DNA of 32,511 nucleotides from positions 1-32,511 of the forward strand of contig JAIKZD010000070.1 in the NCBI GenBank assembly GCA_024682555.1. Reading direction: 5' to 3'. This DNA comes from Lachnospiraceae bacterium (GTDB lineage Bacteria > Bacillota > Clostridia > Lachnospirales > Lachnospiraceae). This document shows positions 15,125-22,784 of this stretch, piece by piece. Positions within the stretch are counted from its first letter, which is position 1. The number at the start of each line of letters is the position of its first letter. Both the position numbers and the translations under genes were made by a program. A model generated the notes under the pieces. That model was not told where the DNA came from. It did no database searches and was given only the letters and a program-made list of their open reading frames with translations.

Positions 15125-17215
15125 TTAAGATAACGCATCTTTGATACTGAAGGATATCCTTCCGAGCTTATCCTTGCCGAGGCACTTAACGGTAACCTCA
15201 TCGCCGAGAGTCAGCACATCCTCTACATGGTTAATCCTCTCCTTTGCGATCTTGGATATATGAACCATTCCTTCCTTGCCGGGCGCAAACTCGATAAATG
15301 CTCCGAATTCCTTTATGCTTACGACCCTGCCCTTATAGATGCTGCCTTCTTCAAACTCGGTGGTGATGATCTTTATGAGCTCCACGGCCTTATCCATCAT
15401 TGCAGGATCCGTTCCGCATACGGATACGTTTCCGTCGTCCGTTATATCAATCTTGACACCGGTCTGATCTATAATGGCATTTATGGTCTTTCCTCTCTGA
15501 CCTACAACATCGCCGATCTTCTCGGGATCGATCTTTATCTGGATGATCTTGGGAGCGTACTCGTTAACTGTCTTTCTGGGCTCGGCTATGGCCGGCTTCA
15601 TACAGTTATCCATGATAAACAGTCTTGCCTCACGGCATCTGGCTATCGCACCTTCAACCATCGATCTTGTAAGTCCGTGGATCTTAATATCCATCTGTAT
15701 GGCGGTTATTCCGTCCGTGGTACCTGTAACCTTGAAATCCATATCTCCGAAGAAGTCTTCAAGACCCTGGATATCCGTAAGAAGTACATAATCGTCATCG
15801 GTGTCTCCCGTCACAAGACCGCAGGAGATTCCGGCTACCATCTTCTTGATAGGTACGCCTGCTGCCATAAGAGACATACAGGAAGCACAGGTCGATGCCA
15901 TAGATGTCGATCCGTTCGATTCAAACGTCTCGGATACGCAGCGGATGGCGTAAGGGAATTCTTCTTCCGAAGGAAGCACGGGAATGAGAGCTCTCTCCGC
16001 AAGTGCACCGTGTCCGATCTCACGACGTCCGGGTCCTCTTGAAGGCTTTGTTTCCCCTACGGAGTATGAAGGGAAATTATAATGATGCATATATCTCTTG
16101 GCAACTTCGTTTGAATCGAGTCCGTCGATCTTCTGCATTTCCGACAAAGGAGCAAGAGTACAGATATCACAGATCTGGGTCTGTCCTCTGGTAAACATCG
16201 AGGATCCGTGAACCCTGGGTACTATATCCACCTCGGCGGCAAGAGGTCTTATCTGTGTGATCTCTCTTCCGTCAGGTCTCTTGTGGTCCTTTAAGATCAT
16301 CTTTCTTACGGTCTTCTTCTCGTACTGGTATACAGCCTCGGAAAGTACGGAAAGCCATTCTTCCTTATCCGCAAATGCTTCTTCCAGCCTTGCAGTGATA
16401 CCGGATATATTCTCCTCACGAACCATCTTGTCATCGGTAAATACAGCCGTCTCCATCTCCTCGGGGGGAACGATCTTCTTCATCTCCTCAAACATTTCCT
16501 CGGGGATCGCACAGCTTGTATACTCATGCTTCTTCTTGCCCACCTCATCAACGATCTTGTTGATGAAAGCGATTATCTCCTGATTGATGGAGTGCGCCAT
16601 ATATATGGCCTCGATCATCTTTGCTTCGGGGATCTCATTTGCTCCGGCCTCGATCATTATTACCTTTTCGCTTGTGGAAGCCACCGTAAGATTAAGATCG
16701 CCCGTCTTCCACTGTTCCTGGCCGGGGTTGACTATAAATTCACCGTTTATCATTCCGATCTGGGTTGTTGCACAGGGTCCGCAGAAGGGAATGTCCGAAA
16801 TACTTGTGGCTATGGCCGAACCGAGCATGGCCAGAAGCTCCGGTCTGCAGTCCGGATCTACCGAAAGTACCAGATTGTTGAGTGTGCAGTCATTTCTGTA
16901 ATCCTTGGGAAACAGGGGACGCATGGGTCTGTCTATAACACGGGAGGTGAGGATGGCGTTCTCCGATGCCTTTCCCTCTCTCTTATTGAATCCGCCGGGG
17001 ATCTTTCCAACCGCATACATCTTTTCCTCGTATTCAACACTTAAGGGGAAGAAATCTATTCCCTCCCTGGGCTTCTCCGATGCCGTTGCCGTGCTTAATA
17101 CCATAGTGTCGCCATAGTGCATGAGAGCAGCACCATTAGCCTGCTTTGCCACGCGGCCCACGTCCACCGTAAGTGTACGGCCGCCAAGCTCCATCGAATA
17201 ACTCTTGTAGCTCAT
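15125..17215 (-). CDS. pnp: Polyribonucleotide nucleotidyltransferase (PNPase)
   Basis: PNPase is the phosphorolytic 3'-5' exoribonuclease that degrades mRNA and processes RNA ends. At 696 residues it has the full layout: two RNase PH-like domains (the first beginning near ELGGRTLTVDVGRVAKQANG, the second containing GSSMFTRGQTQ and conserved SVGETKPSRGPGRREIGHG), then a KH domain (KIGDVVGQRGKTINAII) and a C-terminal S1 domain (GRVVSIKEFGAFIEF). GGAG precedes the ATG. It lies 172 bases after rpsO, behind the rpsO terminator and a long leader hairpin that may serve in autoregulation. The rpsO-pnp order is conserved widely in bacteria. Confidence 0.97.
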   Translation of the reverse strand: MSYKSYSMELGGRTLTVDVGRVAKQANGAALMHYGDTMVLSTATASEKPREGIDFFPLSVEYEEKMYAVGKIPGGFNKREGKASENAILTSRVIDRPMRPLFPKDYRNDCTLNNLVLSVDPDCRPELLAMLGSAIATSISDIPFCGPCATTQIGMINGEFIVNPGQEQWKTGDLNLTVASTSEKVIMIEAGANEIPEAKMIEAIYMAHSINQEIIAFINKIVDEVGKKKHEYTSCAIPEEMFEEMKKIVPPEEMETAVFTDDKMVREENISGITARLEEAFADKEEWLSVLSEAVYQYEKKTVRKMILKDHKRPDGREITQIRPLAAEVDIVPRVHGSSMFTRGQTQICDICTLAPLSEMQKIDGLDSNEVAKRYMHHYNFPSYSVGETKPSRGPGRREIGHGALAERALIPVLPSEEEFPYAIRCVSETFESNGSTSMASTCASCMSLMAAGVPIKKMVAGISCGLVTGDTDDDYVLLTDIQGLEDFFGDMDFKVTGTTDGITAIQMDIKIHGLTRSMVEGAIARCREARLFIMDNCMKPAIAEPRKTVNEYAPKIIQIKIDPEKIGDVVGQRGKTINAIIDQTGVKIDITDDGNVSVCGTDPAMMDKAVELIKIITTEFEEGSIYKGRVVSIKEFGAFIEFAPGKEGMVHISKIAKERINHVEDVLTLGDEVTVKCLGKDKLGRISFSIKDALS

Positions 17216-17243
17216 ATTCTTTCTCCTTTTTTCATATTTTTAC

Positions 17244-17330
17244 GACAGAAGAAAAAATCCCGAAACTACTGAGCAGATAACAAATCCGGACTTTATTATC
17301 ACCTCAGTGGTCTCGGATATCTCTTCTGTC
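17244..17330 (-). ncRNA. Long stem-loop in the pnp 5' leader
   Basis: The ends pair as GACAGAAGA/TCTTCTGTC (17322-17330 with 17244-17252). Inside, CCGAGACCACTGAG pairs with CTCAGTAGTTTCGG with one wobble and one mismatch, and an apical GATAA/TTATC pair closes the loop. This gives a nearly continuous helix of more than 25 pairs interrupted by small internal loops, ending about 28 bases before the pnp start. In E. coli a double-stranded pnp leader is cut by RNase III and then used by PNPase to repress itself; a similar role here is inference. Confidence 0.65.
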
Positions 17331-17346
17331 ATGGTTGATATATCAT

Positions 17347-17380
17347 AAAAAAGGCGGACTTATAAATCCGCCCTTTTTTT
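17347..17380 (-). terminator. Rho-independent terminator after rpsO (bidirectional)
   Basis: GGCGGA and TCCGCC arms (17353-17358 and 17367-17372) are flanked by A/T runs on both sides, so the hairpin would act on either strand. It lies just downstream of the rpsO stop and upstream of the pnp leader hairpin; readthrough or a separate promoter would be needed for pnp expression. Confidence 0.85.
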
Positions 17381-17387
17381 GCAATGA

Positions 17388-17654
17388 CTATCTTCTTAAG
17401 CCTAATCTCTTTACAAGCTCACGATATCTCTCGATGTCCTTGGACTTAAGATAATCAAGAAGACCTCTTCTCTGACCGATCATCTTGTACATACCCCTTG
17501 CAGAGTGATGATCCTTGGGATTGGCCTTTAAATGCTCTGTAAGCTCTCTGATCCTTTCGGTAAGTACGGCTACCTGAACCTCGGGTGAACCGGTGTCGCC
17601 TTCGGTACGTGCATACTCCTTCATGATCTCTGTTTTCTTCTCTTTTGATATCAT
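17388..17654 (-). CDS. rpsO: 30S ribosomal protein S15
   Basis: S15 is a primary 16S rRNA binding protein that organises the central domain of the small subunit. The 88-residue sequence is canonical: [20 protein letters not shown], then the [15 protein letters not shown] helix-loop and the [12 protein letters not shown] region. GGAGG is placed correctly before the ATG. It has its own promoter, a structured leader and a terminator, so it can be controlled independently of the ribF operon and pnp. Confidence 0.98.
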   Translation of the reverse strand: MISKEKKTEIMKEYARTEGDTGSPEVQVAVLTERIRELTEHLKANPKDHHSARGMYKMIGQRRGLLDYLKSKDIERYRELVKRLGLRR

Positions 17655-17679
17655 CTTTCTTCCTCCTGTTATTTATCCG

Positions 17680-17749
17680 CCGGTACTGCGATCAGGTCGG
17701 AGATTCCTTGAACCCGGTACCGGTAAGCTGTGATCGGGAATGATACCCG
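17680..17749 (-). promoter_or_regulatory. Structured rpsO leader, candidate S15 autoregulatory site
   Basis: The roughly 100-base leader between the rpsO promoter and start contains two hairpins. One has CCGGTAC/GTACCGG arms (17680-17686 and 17717-17723) and the other CGGG/CCCG arms (17735-17738 and 17746-17749). S15 represses its own synthesis through diverse mRNA structures in several bacteria; whether this leader does so is inference from position and structure. Confidence 0.45.
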
Positions 17750-17760
17750 CAACATCCAAG

Positions 17761-17789
17761 ATTTTATCATAACATCGCGTTATTGTAAA
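17761..17789 (-). promoter_or_regulatory. Sigma-A promoter of rpsO
   Basis: TTTACA (17784-17789) and TAAAAT (17761-17766) on the minus strand are separated by exactly 17 bases. Transcription would begin near 17754, giving a leader of about 100 bases. Three TACGGA motifs lie just upstream on the minus strand. Confidence 0.7.
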
Positions 17790-17845
17790 CCCCGTTTTTC
17801 CGTATTCTATCCGTAATATCGTATTTTCCGTACTGTTGCGTTTTC

Positions 17846-19522
17846 TCATATACGGATGATCTGATCCGCCACACGCCTTGCGGCTGCCTTCTTGGGATCA
17901 GCATCCATTGTGGCAAAGGCGATATTTATGGAATGATCGGCGACTCTCTCAAGACCGCTTACGATATCGGAGAAGATCATTCCGGCCTCGGGCGAGCACT
18001 CGGATCTTGTGAGCCTGTCAACATGAGCCTGCTGCAGCTCTCTTTCCTTTTCATCCACGGCATCCTCAAGGCGGATTATATCCTCCATATGCTCCTCGTT
18101 ATTATTGGCAAACATGTCGATGGAATATCTTATCAGGGTATTTACCATATCAAGCATGCTTCCGAGTTCACGCTGGGCTTCCTTGGTAAACGACAGATTT
18201 TTTTCCTTCCTCTTAACGGCCGCATCCGCCACGTTTTCCGCATGGTCTCCGATCCTCTCTATGTCATTCACCACATGGAAGAGCGATCCGATAAGATTTG
18301 CGTCATCAACAGGCAGGTCTACCTGGGATATCTTTACAAGGTAATCGGTGATGGAATGGTTAAGGAAGTTTATATTCTGTTCGGTCTCATACACAAGCTG
18401 TATATCTTCTTCGTCGAGGGTTATGAGAGCATTCATGGATCTGTTTAGATTCTCGCTGGCAAGCAGGGCCATCCTCTCAAGCTCCTTCGTCGCCTCGATA
18501 ACGGCAGTGGCAGGTGAAAAGATATTGTTTCCTCCGATGTATTTTAACTTCATGTTCTCTCTGTAGCCGATCTTCTGGTCATCTCCTCTTATTATCAGAT
18601 AGGTCAGCTTAACCAGCAGGCTCGAGAACGGCAGGAATACCACCACCTGGGCGATCTTGAAGATGGTGTGCGCGTTAGCCACCTGTCTTCCGATATTATC
18701 GCCCGAGACTGCCGTAAGCATGTTTATCACCTGAGGCATGAACAGCTTAAGCACCAGATATATCAGCACGGAGCCGAAGATATTGAACAGAAGGTGTATG
18801 AGCGCCGCTCTTTTTGCGTTCTTTTTTCCCGAAAAAGAAGCAAGCATCGCGCTGCAGCAGGCACCTATATTGCATCCAAGGATCATGAACAGCGAGATCG
18901 GCAGTTCCAAAAGCCCCTGATTGGCCATCAGCAGTATTATACTTACCGTTACTGAAGAGGACTGTACGACCGCAGTGATGAAGGTTCCGATGAGAATGGC
19001 AAGAAAAGGCGAGGTAAGGGCGCCGAAAAACTGCGGTACCGCCGGGATATCCTTAAATTCATTCATGGCCCCCGACATTATGGACAGTCCCATGAACAAT
19101 ACTCCGAAGCCGGTAAGTATCTCTCCCACCTTTTTGATCATGGATTTTTTGATGAAATAGAGCATCACGACCCCGAGGAACACAAAGACCGGGGCGTACT
19201 GCGAAAGATTAAAGGATACAAGCTGTGAAGTAACGGTTGTACCGATGTTGGCACCGAAGATAACCCCCACAGCCTGATACAGATTCATTATTCCGGAATT
19301 TACGAAGGTCACCACCATGACAGTACAGGCGCTGGAGGACTGGATGATACCGGTAAATATGACCCCGACAAGCATTCCCGTATACTTGTTTGTGGTAAAG
19401 ATCTCCAGGATCTTCCTGAGCTTTGCACCCGCAGCCTTCTCGATACCGGAACTCATAATATTCATTCCGAACAGAAAAAGACCAAGCCCTCCGAATAATG
19501 TGATAAAAATGGTCGCCGCCAT
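17846..19522 (-). CDS. Na/Pi-cotransporter family protein with C-terminal PhoU-like domain
   Basis: The 558-residue membrane protein has two inverted Na/Pi-cotransporter repeats, each with the signature QSSS: GIIQSSSACT near residue 60 and AVVQSSSVTV near 190. Multiple hydrophobic helices span residues 1 to about 310. The C-terminal 220 residues are helical and resemble PhoU (ERMALLASENLNRSM, then VNDIERIGDHAENVADAAV and LERVADHSINIAFA). It probably imports phosphate or another anion with sodium, with the PhoU part as a regulator. It lies ten bases after ribF, suggesting co-transcription, although this gene is not usually part of the truB-ribF-rpsO cluster. No gene symbol is assigned because the family's substrates vary. 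Confidence 0.92.
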   Translation of the reverse strand: MAATIFITLFGGLGLFLFGMNIMSSGIEKAAGAKLRKILEIFTTNKYTGMLVGVIFTGIIQSSSACTVMVVTFVNSGIMNLYQAVGVIFGANIGTTVTSQLVSFNLSQYAPVFVFLGVVMLYFIKKSMIKKVGEILTGFGVLFMGLSIMSGAMNEFKDIPAVPQFFGALTSPFLAILIGTFITAVVQSSSVTVSIILLMANQGLLELPISLFMILGCNIGACCSAMLASFSGKKNAKRAALIHLLFNIFGSVLIYLVLKLFMPQVINMLTAVSGDNIGRQVANAHTIFKIAQVVVFLPFSSLLVKLTYLIIRGDDQKIGYRENMKLKYIGGNNIFSPATAVIEATKELERMALLASENLNRSMNALITLDEEDIQLVYETEQNINFLNHSITDYLVKISQVDLPVDDANLIGSLFHVVNDIERIGDHAENVADAAVKRKEKNLSFTKEAQRELGSMLDMVNTLIRYSIDMFANNNEEHMEDIIRLEDAVDEKERELQQAHVDRLTRSECSPEAGMIFSDIVSGLERVADHSINIAFATMDADPKKAAARRVADQIIRI

Positions 19523-19532
19523 TATATCCTCC

Positions 19533-20480
19533 TTAAATATGCTGTCTGTGCCATTCTTCGCCCTGTCTGATATCCCTGCCCATATGCTCTTTCAGGGATT
19601 CAACCGACCCGAAATCCTTCTCGCCCCTGACATAATGATACAGGGACACAAGCAGATCATCACCGTATATCTCCTCATTAAAATTATAGATATAGGTTTC
19701 GACTCCCATAACTTCTTCGTCCTTTGACCCGTTTTTCACGATGGTGGGCTTTGACCCGATATTTGTTATGGAACGGTATTCCATGCCCATATGGCGTACT
19801 CTCGAATAATAGACCCCGTTCTTTGGCATGAGCTTCTCGGGTTTCGGAAGCAGGTTTACGGTAGGCATTCCTATGGTCCTTCCCAGTTTTCTTCCGTGAA
19901 CCACCGTTCCGTAAAACATATACGGCCTTAACAGCATTTCATTTGCCTTCTCTATCTCGCCCTTTACTATATGATCCCTGATCCTTGAAGAGCTTACGGG
20001 TTCCCCCTCATACATGACCTTTTCCACAACGTCGGCAATGATACCACAGCTCCCGGCATAGGACCTGATAAGATCGACGTTTCCCCTGCCCTTGTATCCG
20101 AAGCTTAAGTCCGGTCCGCATACTACCGCCCTGCAGTTAAGCCTCTCCATGAGAATGTCCTCGAGAAAACTCTCCGCGCTTATACAGGCGGTCTTTTCAT
20201 AAAACGGAAACTCAATGAGGTAATCGATATTCAGATCGCTGAATATGAGCCTTTTCTCGTCAACGGTGGTCAGCACCTTTGATTCTCTGTTATTAAGAAA
20301 ACAGTCCGGCTTTATGTCAAAGGTGAATACCGCGGTCTTGTATCCTTTTTCCCTGTACTTGTGCAGGGTACGTATAAGCTTCTCATGTCCTCTGTGGATA
20401 CCGTCAAATTTGCCGATAGCCACCGCACATTTCGAACTGTCACCGATTCTTATATCCGCTTCATTTGAGATAATGATCAT
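19533..20480 (-). CDS. ribF: Bifunctional riboflavin kinase / FAD synthetase
   Basis: RibF phosphorylates riboflavin to FMN and adenylates FMN to FAD. The N-terminal FMN adenylyltransferase domain has the nucleotidyltransferase motif GKFDGIHRGHEKLI, followed by SSRIRDHI; the C-terminal riboflavin kinase domain has GTVVHGRKLGRTIGMPTVN and GVYYSRV. About 315 residues is normal. ATG at 20480 (AGAAG just upstream) fits the family beginning better than ATG 20507, which has no ribosome binding site. The final segment, SLKEHMGRDI, is typical. It sits between truB and the Na/Pi-transporter gene. Confidence 0.95.
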   Translation of the reverse strand: MIIISNEADIRIGDSSKCAVAIGKFDGIHRGHEKLIRTLHKYREKGYKTAVFTFDIKPDCFLNNRESKVLTTVDEKRLIFSDLNIDYLIEFPFYEKTACISAESFLEDILMERLNCRAVVCGPDLSFGYKGRGNVDLIRSYAGSCGIIADVVEKVMYEGEPVSSSRIRDHIVKGEIEKANEMLLRPYMFYGTVVHGRKLGRTIGMPTVNLLPKPEKLMPKNGVYYSRVRHMGMEYRSITNIGSKPTIVKNGSKDEEVMGVETYIYNFNEEIYGDDLLVSLYHYVRGEKDFGSVESLKEHMGRDIRQGEEWHRQHI

Positions 20481-20535
20481 TCTTCTGCCTGTTTCCGCCA
20501 AAGGCATATAAAAAAATCCGGTCTGTCAAAAATAT

Positions 20536-21483
20536 CTACTCGCCGCTGTAAAACATTTTGCAGGGGATCAGGCTTTTGTCCGGATCACCGGCTTCATCAT
20601 GAACCTCATATATTCCGATAAAATCCCCTTCTGTATCGTAGATCCGAAACTTCTCCCCGGGTGAGGGAATAACGGTCAGCCCCCTTATGTTTATGCGATT
20701 TCCGTTATGTACAAGCTTATCATATCCGTTCACGTATCCCGGTGCAATGCAGCTCTTATCGATGGCCCGAAATTCGTTAAATACCCGGTCCGTCGGAATA
20801 ACGTGTTCGCTTATCCTGCCTTCCCCGTACAGGGTCTCAGCCTCATCAAGACCGATGGCATCTTCGATACCGAAGGAACCGACCCTCGTCCTTTGAAGGG
20901 ATGCCATGGTTCCGTACACAGAGAGTTTATTTCCTATATCATTGCACAGAGTCCTTATATAGGTTCCCTTGGAGCACTTTACAATCATCCGTACATACGG
21001 AAGATCTATCTCTTCTATATCTATGCTTTCGATATGGACAGGCCTTTCTGCCCTCTCGATCTCCTTACCCTCTCTTGCCAGTTCATAAAGCTTCTTACCG
21101 CCTACCTTAATGGCGGAATACATGGGTGGGATCTGCATGATATCGCCCTCGAAACTTTTGATAACATTTGTTATATATTCAGTGTTTAAGCCCATTACAC
21201 ATTCGAGACCGGTGTTATTGATCACCTTCCCGTATATGTCCTGGGTATCGGTGCATTCACCCAGTTTAATAACAGCCCTGTATTCTTTGGAACGGTCCGT
21301 GAGCATATCGCAGAGTTTTGTCGCGCTGCCTATGCATACGGGCAAAAGTCCCGTGGCATTGGGATCGAGGGTCCCGGTATGTCCTATTTTCTTAATATGC
21401 AGGATCCCCCTTAATCTTGCGACCACATCATGGGATGTGTATCCTTTTTCCTTGTTGATGAGCAGAATACCGTTAATCATCAT
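20536..21483 (-). CDS. truB: tRNA pseudouridine(55) synthase
   Basis: TruB makes the universal pseudouridine 55 in the T-loop of tRNAs. The start GILLINKEKGYTSHDVV and the catalytic-aspartate motif KIGHTGTLDPNATGLLPVC are diagnostic, as are KEYRAVIKLGECTDTQDIYG and the KCSKGTYIRTLCNDIG motif. At 315 residues it includes the C-terminal PUA-like extension. It overlaps the end of nrnA by 11 bases, implying coupling, and is followed by ribF after about 55 bases. Confidence 0.97.
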   Translation of the reverse strand: MMINGILLINKEKGYTSHDVVARLRGILHIKKIGHTGTLDPNATGLLPVCIGSATKLCDMLTDRSKEYRAVIKLGECTDTQDIYGKVINNTGLECVMGLNTEYITNVIKSFEGDIMQIPPMYSAIKVGGKKLYELAREGKEIERAERPVHIESIDIEEIDLPYVRMIVKCSKGTYIRTLCNDIGNKLSVYGTMASLQRTRVGSFGIEDAIGLDEAETLYGEGRISEHVIPTDRVFNEFRAIDKSCIAPGYVNGYDKLVHNGNRINIRGLTVIPSPGEKFRIYDTEGDFIGIYEVHDEAGDPDKSLIPCKMFYSGE

Positions 21484-22435
21484 ATTCCCTGAGCTGCTCC
21501 TCGATATGTAAGGACAGATTGTTCAAAACATCATATACGGTACCGTTCATGGTGCATCCAGCAGCCCTGACATGTCCGCCGCCGCCGAATATGGATGCGA
21601 TCTTTGCCACATCCACCTTCCCGTTGGAACGCATGCTGACCTTATACTCGCGCCTGTGAAGCTCGTACATGAAGATAGCCACTTCAACACCCTTTGTTAC
21701 CCTTAGCTGGTTAACTATCCCGTCCATGTCCTTGTAGGTAATGTTATAAAAATCCATTATCTTTCTGTCCACGGAGCTTGCGATGCACTTTCCGTCCATA
21801 AACAGTATGCTCTCAAGAAGAGATCTTCCTAAAATCTGGTTCTGGACATAGGTCTTCTGATAAAAGGTCTCGTCAATGATCTTCGTCCTGTCGAAATCAT
21901 ATTCGGAAAGCTCCCCCACTATTTCAAAGGATCTCTTTGACATGCAGCTGTACTGAAATACACCGCTGTCATGGACGATCCCGGTGAAAAGGGCTTTGGC
22001 CGTTTCCGTATCCATATATTTCTTCTCAAACATCAGGGCAAGAAGCTCGCAGGTGGAACTGGCATCGGGATCTATAAAGTTTATCTGCGCAAAGCCGTTG
22101 TTTGAGATATGATGATCAATGCATATCGTCTTAGGCGCATCTTTAAATATCCTGAGTCCGTCACCCAGTCTGTCCGGAGTGCTTGAATCAAGGGAAAAGC
22201 ATACATCCTGTCTTTCTTTTTCCAAAAAAGACGGGTCGATCTCATCATACCCGTCAAGATAGGAGAACAACTCCGAAGGCTGCTCAAGAAATACGGTTAC
22301 GCAGGCCTTCGGAAAAGCATTCTTAAGGTAACGTCTGAGCGCAAGGCATGATCCGGTGCAGTCGCCGTCAGGTCTTACATGCCCCATGATCGCGATCCTC
22401 TCAGCACCCTCTGTCTCCTTTATAATATCAATCAT
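21473..22435 (-). CDS. nrnA: DHH/DHHA1 phosphoesterase, NrnA-type oligoribonuclease/pAp phosphatase
   Basis: NrnA (YtqI in Bacillus) degrades very short RNA or DNA oligonucleotides to mononucleotides and dephosphorylates 3'-phosphoadenosine 5'-phosphate. The metal-binding DHH motifs are MGHVRPDGDCTGS near residue 20, DSSTPDR near 90 and IDHHISN near 117, and the DHHA1 domain carries the C-terminal substrate motif GGGGHVRAAGC. The length of 320 residues fits. It overlaps rbfA by eight bases and truB by 11; the rbfA-nrnA-truB order is common in Firmicutes and places nano-RNA disposal beside ribosome maturation. Confidence 0.93.
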   Translation of the reverse strand: MIDIIKETEGAERIAIMGHVRPDGDCTGSCLALRRYLKNAFPKACVTVFLEQPSELFSYLDGYDEIDPSFLEKERQDVCFSLDSSTPDRLGDGLRIFKDAPKTICIDHHISNNGFAQINFIDPDASSTCELLALMFEKKYMDTETAKALFTGIVHDSGVFQYSCMSKRSFEIVGELSEYDFDRTKIIDETFYQKTYVQNQILGRSLLESILFMDGKCIASSVDRKIMDFYNITYKDMDGIVNQLRVTKGVEVAIFMYELHRREYKVSMRSNGKVDVAKIASIFGGGGHVRAAGCTMNGTVYDVLNNLSLHIEEQLREYDD

Positions 22436-22784
22436 TATGATTTACCTCATCTATGAGCTTCGACATTCTGATACCGTATTCCGTGGATGTATCCTGCAAA
22501 AACGTTATCTCCGGCGTATACCTGAGATTGAGCGCAGTCGCAAGCTCATGTCTTATAAATCCCTCTGCGCTCTTTAAACCTTCCATTGTCTTCTTCCGCT
22601 CTTCCTCATCGCCGAGAACGGATATCCAGACCTTGCAGGTCTTAAGATCGGGTGCCACGCTCACATCCGTAACGCAGGTGACTTTCGATATCCTGGGATC
22701 TTTGATTCCGGATCTTATGATGTTTGACAGTTCCTTCATCACCTCGGAATTGATCCTGACATTCTTTATACTGTTTTTCTTCAT
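22428..22784 (-). CDS. rbfA: Ribosome-binding factor A
   Basis: RbfA binds the pre-30S subunit and assists late maturation of 16S rRNA, and is important in the cold. The KH-like domain is shown by RINSEVMKELSNIIRSGIKDPRI, interrupted here for brevity, then DLKTCKVWISVLGDEEE and LRYTPEITFLQDTS. At 118 residues it is of normal size. Its start overlaps the infB stop by a single base (TAATG), indicating translational coupling. Confidence 0.96.
   Translation of the reverse strand: MKKNSIKNVRINSEVMKELSNIIRSGIKDPRISKVTCVTDVSVAPDLKTCKVWISVLGDEEERKKTMEGLKSAEGFIRHELATALNLRYTPEITFLQDTSTEYGIRMSKLIDEVNHND

Noticed and set aside
15227-16042. Plus-strand open frame of 271 codons inside pnp
   Set aside because: Antisense to the conserved PNPase core; composition reflects the complementary codons and no protein family is recognisable.
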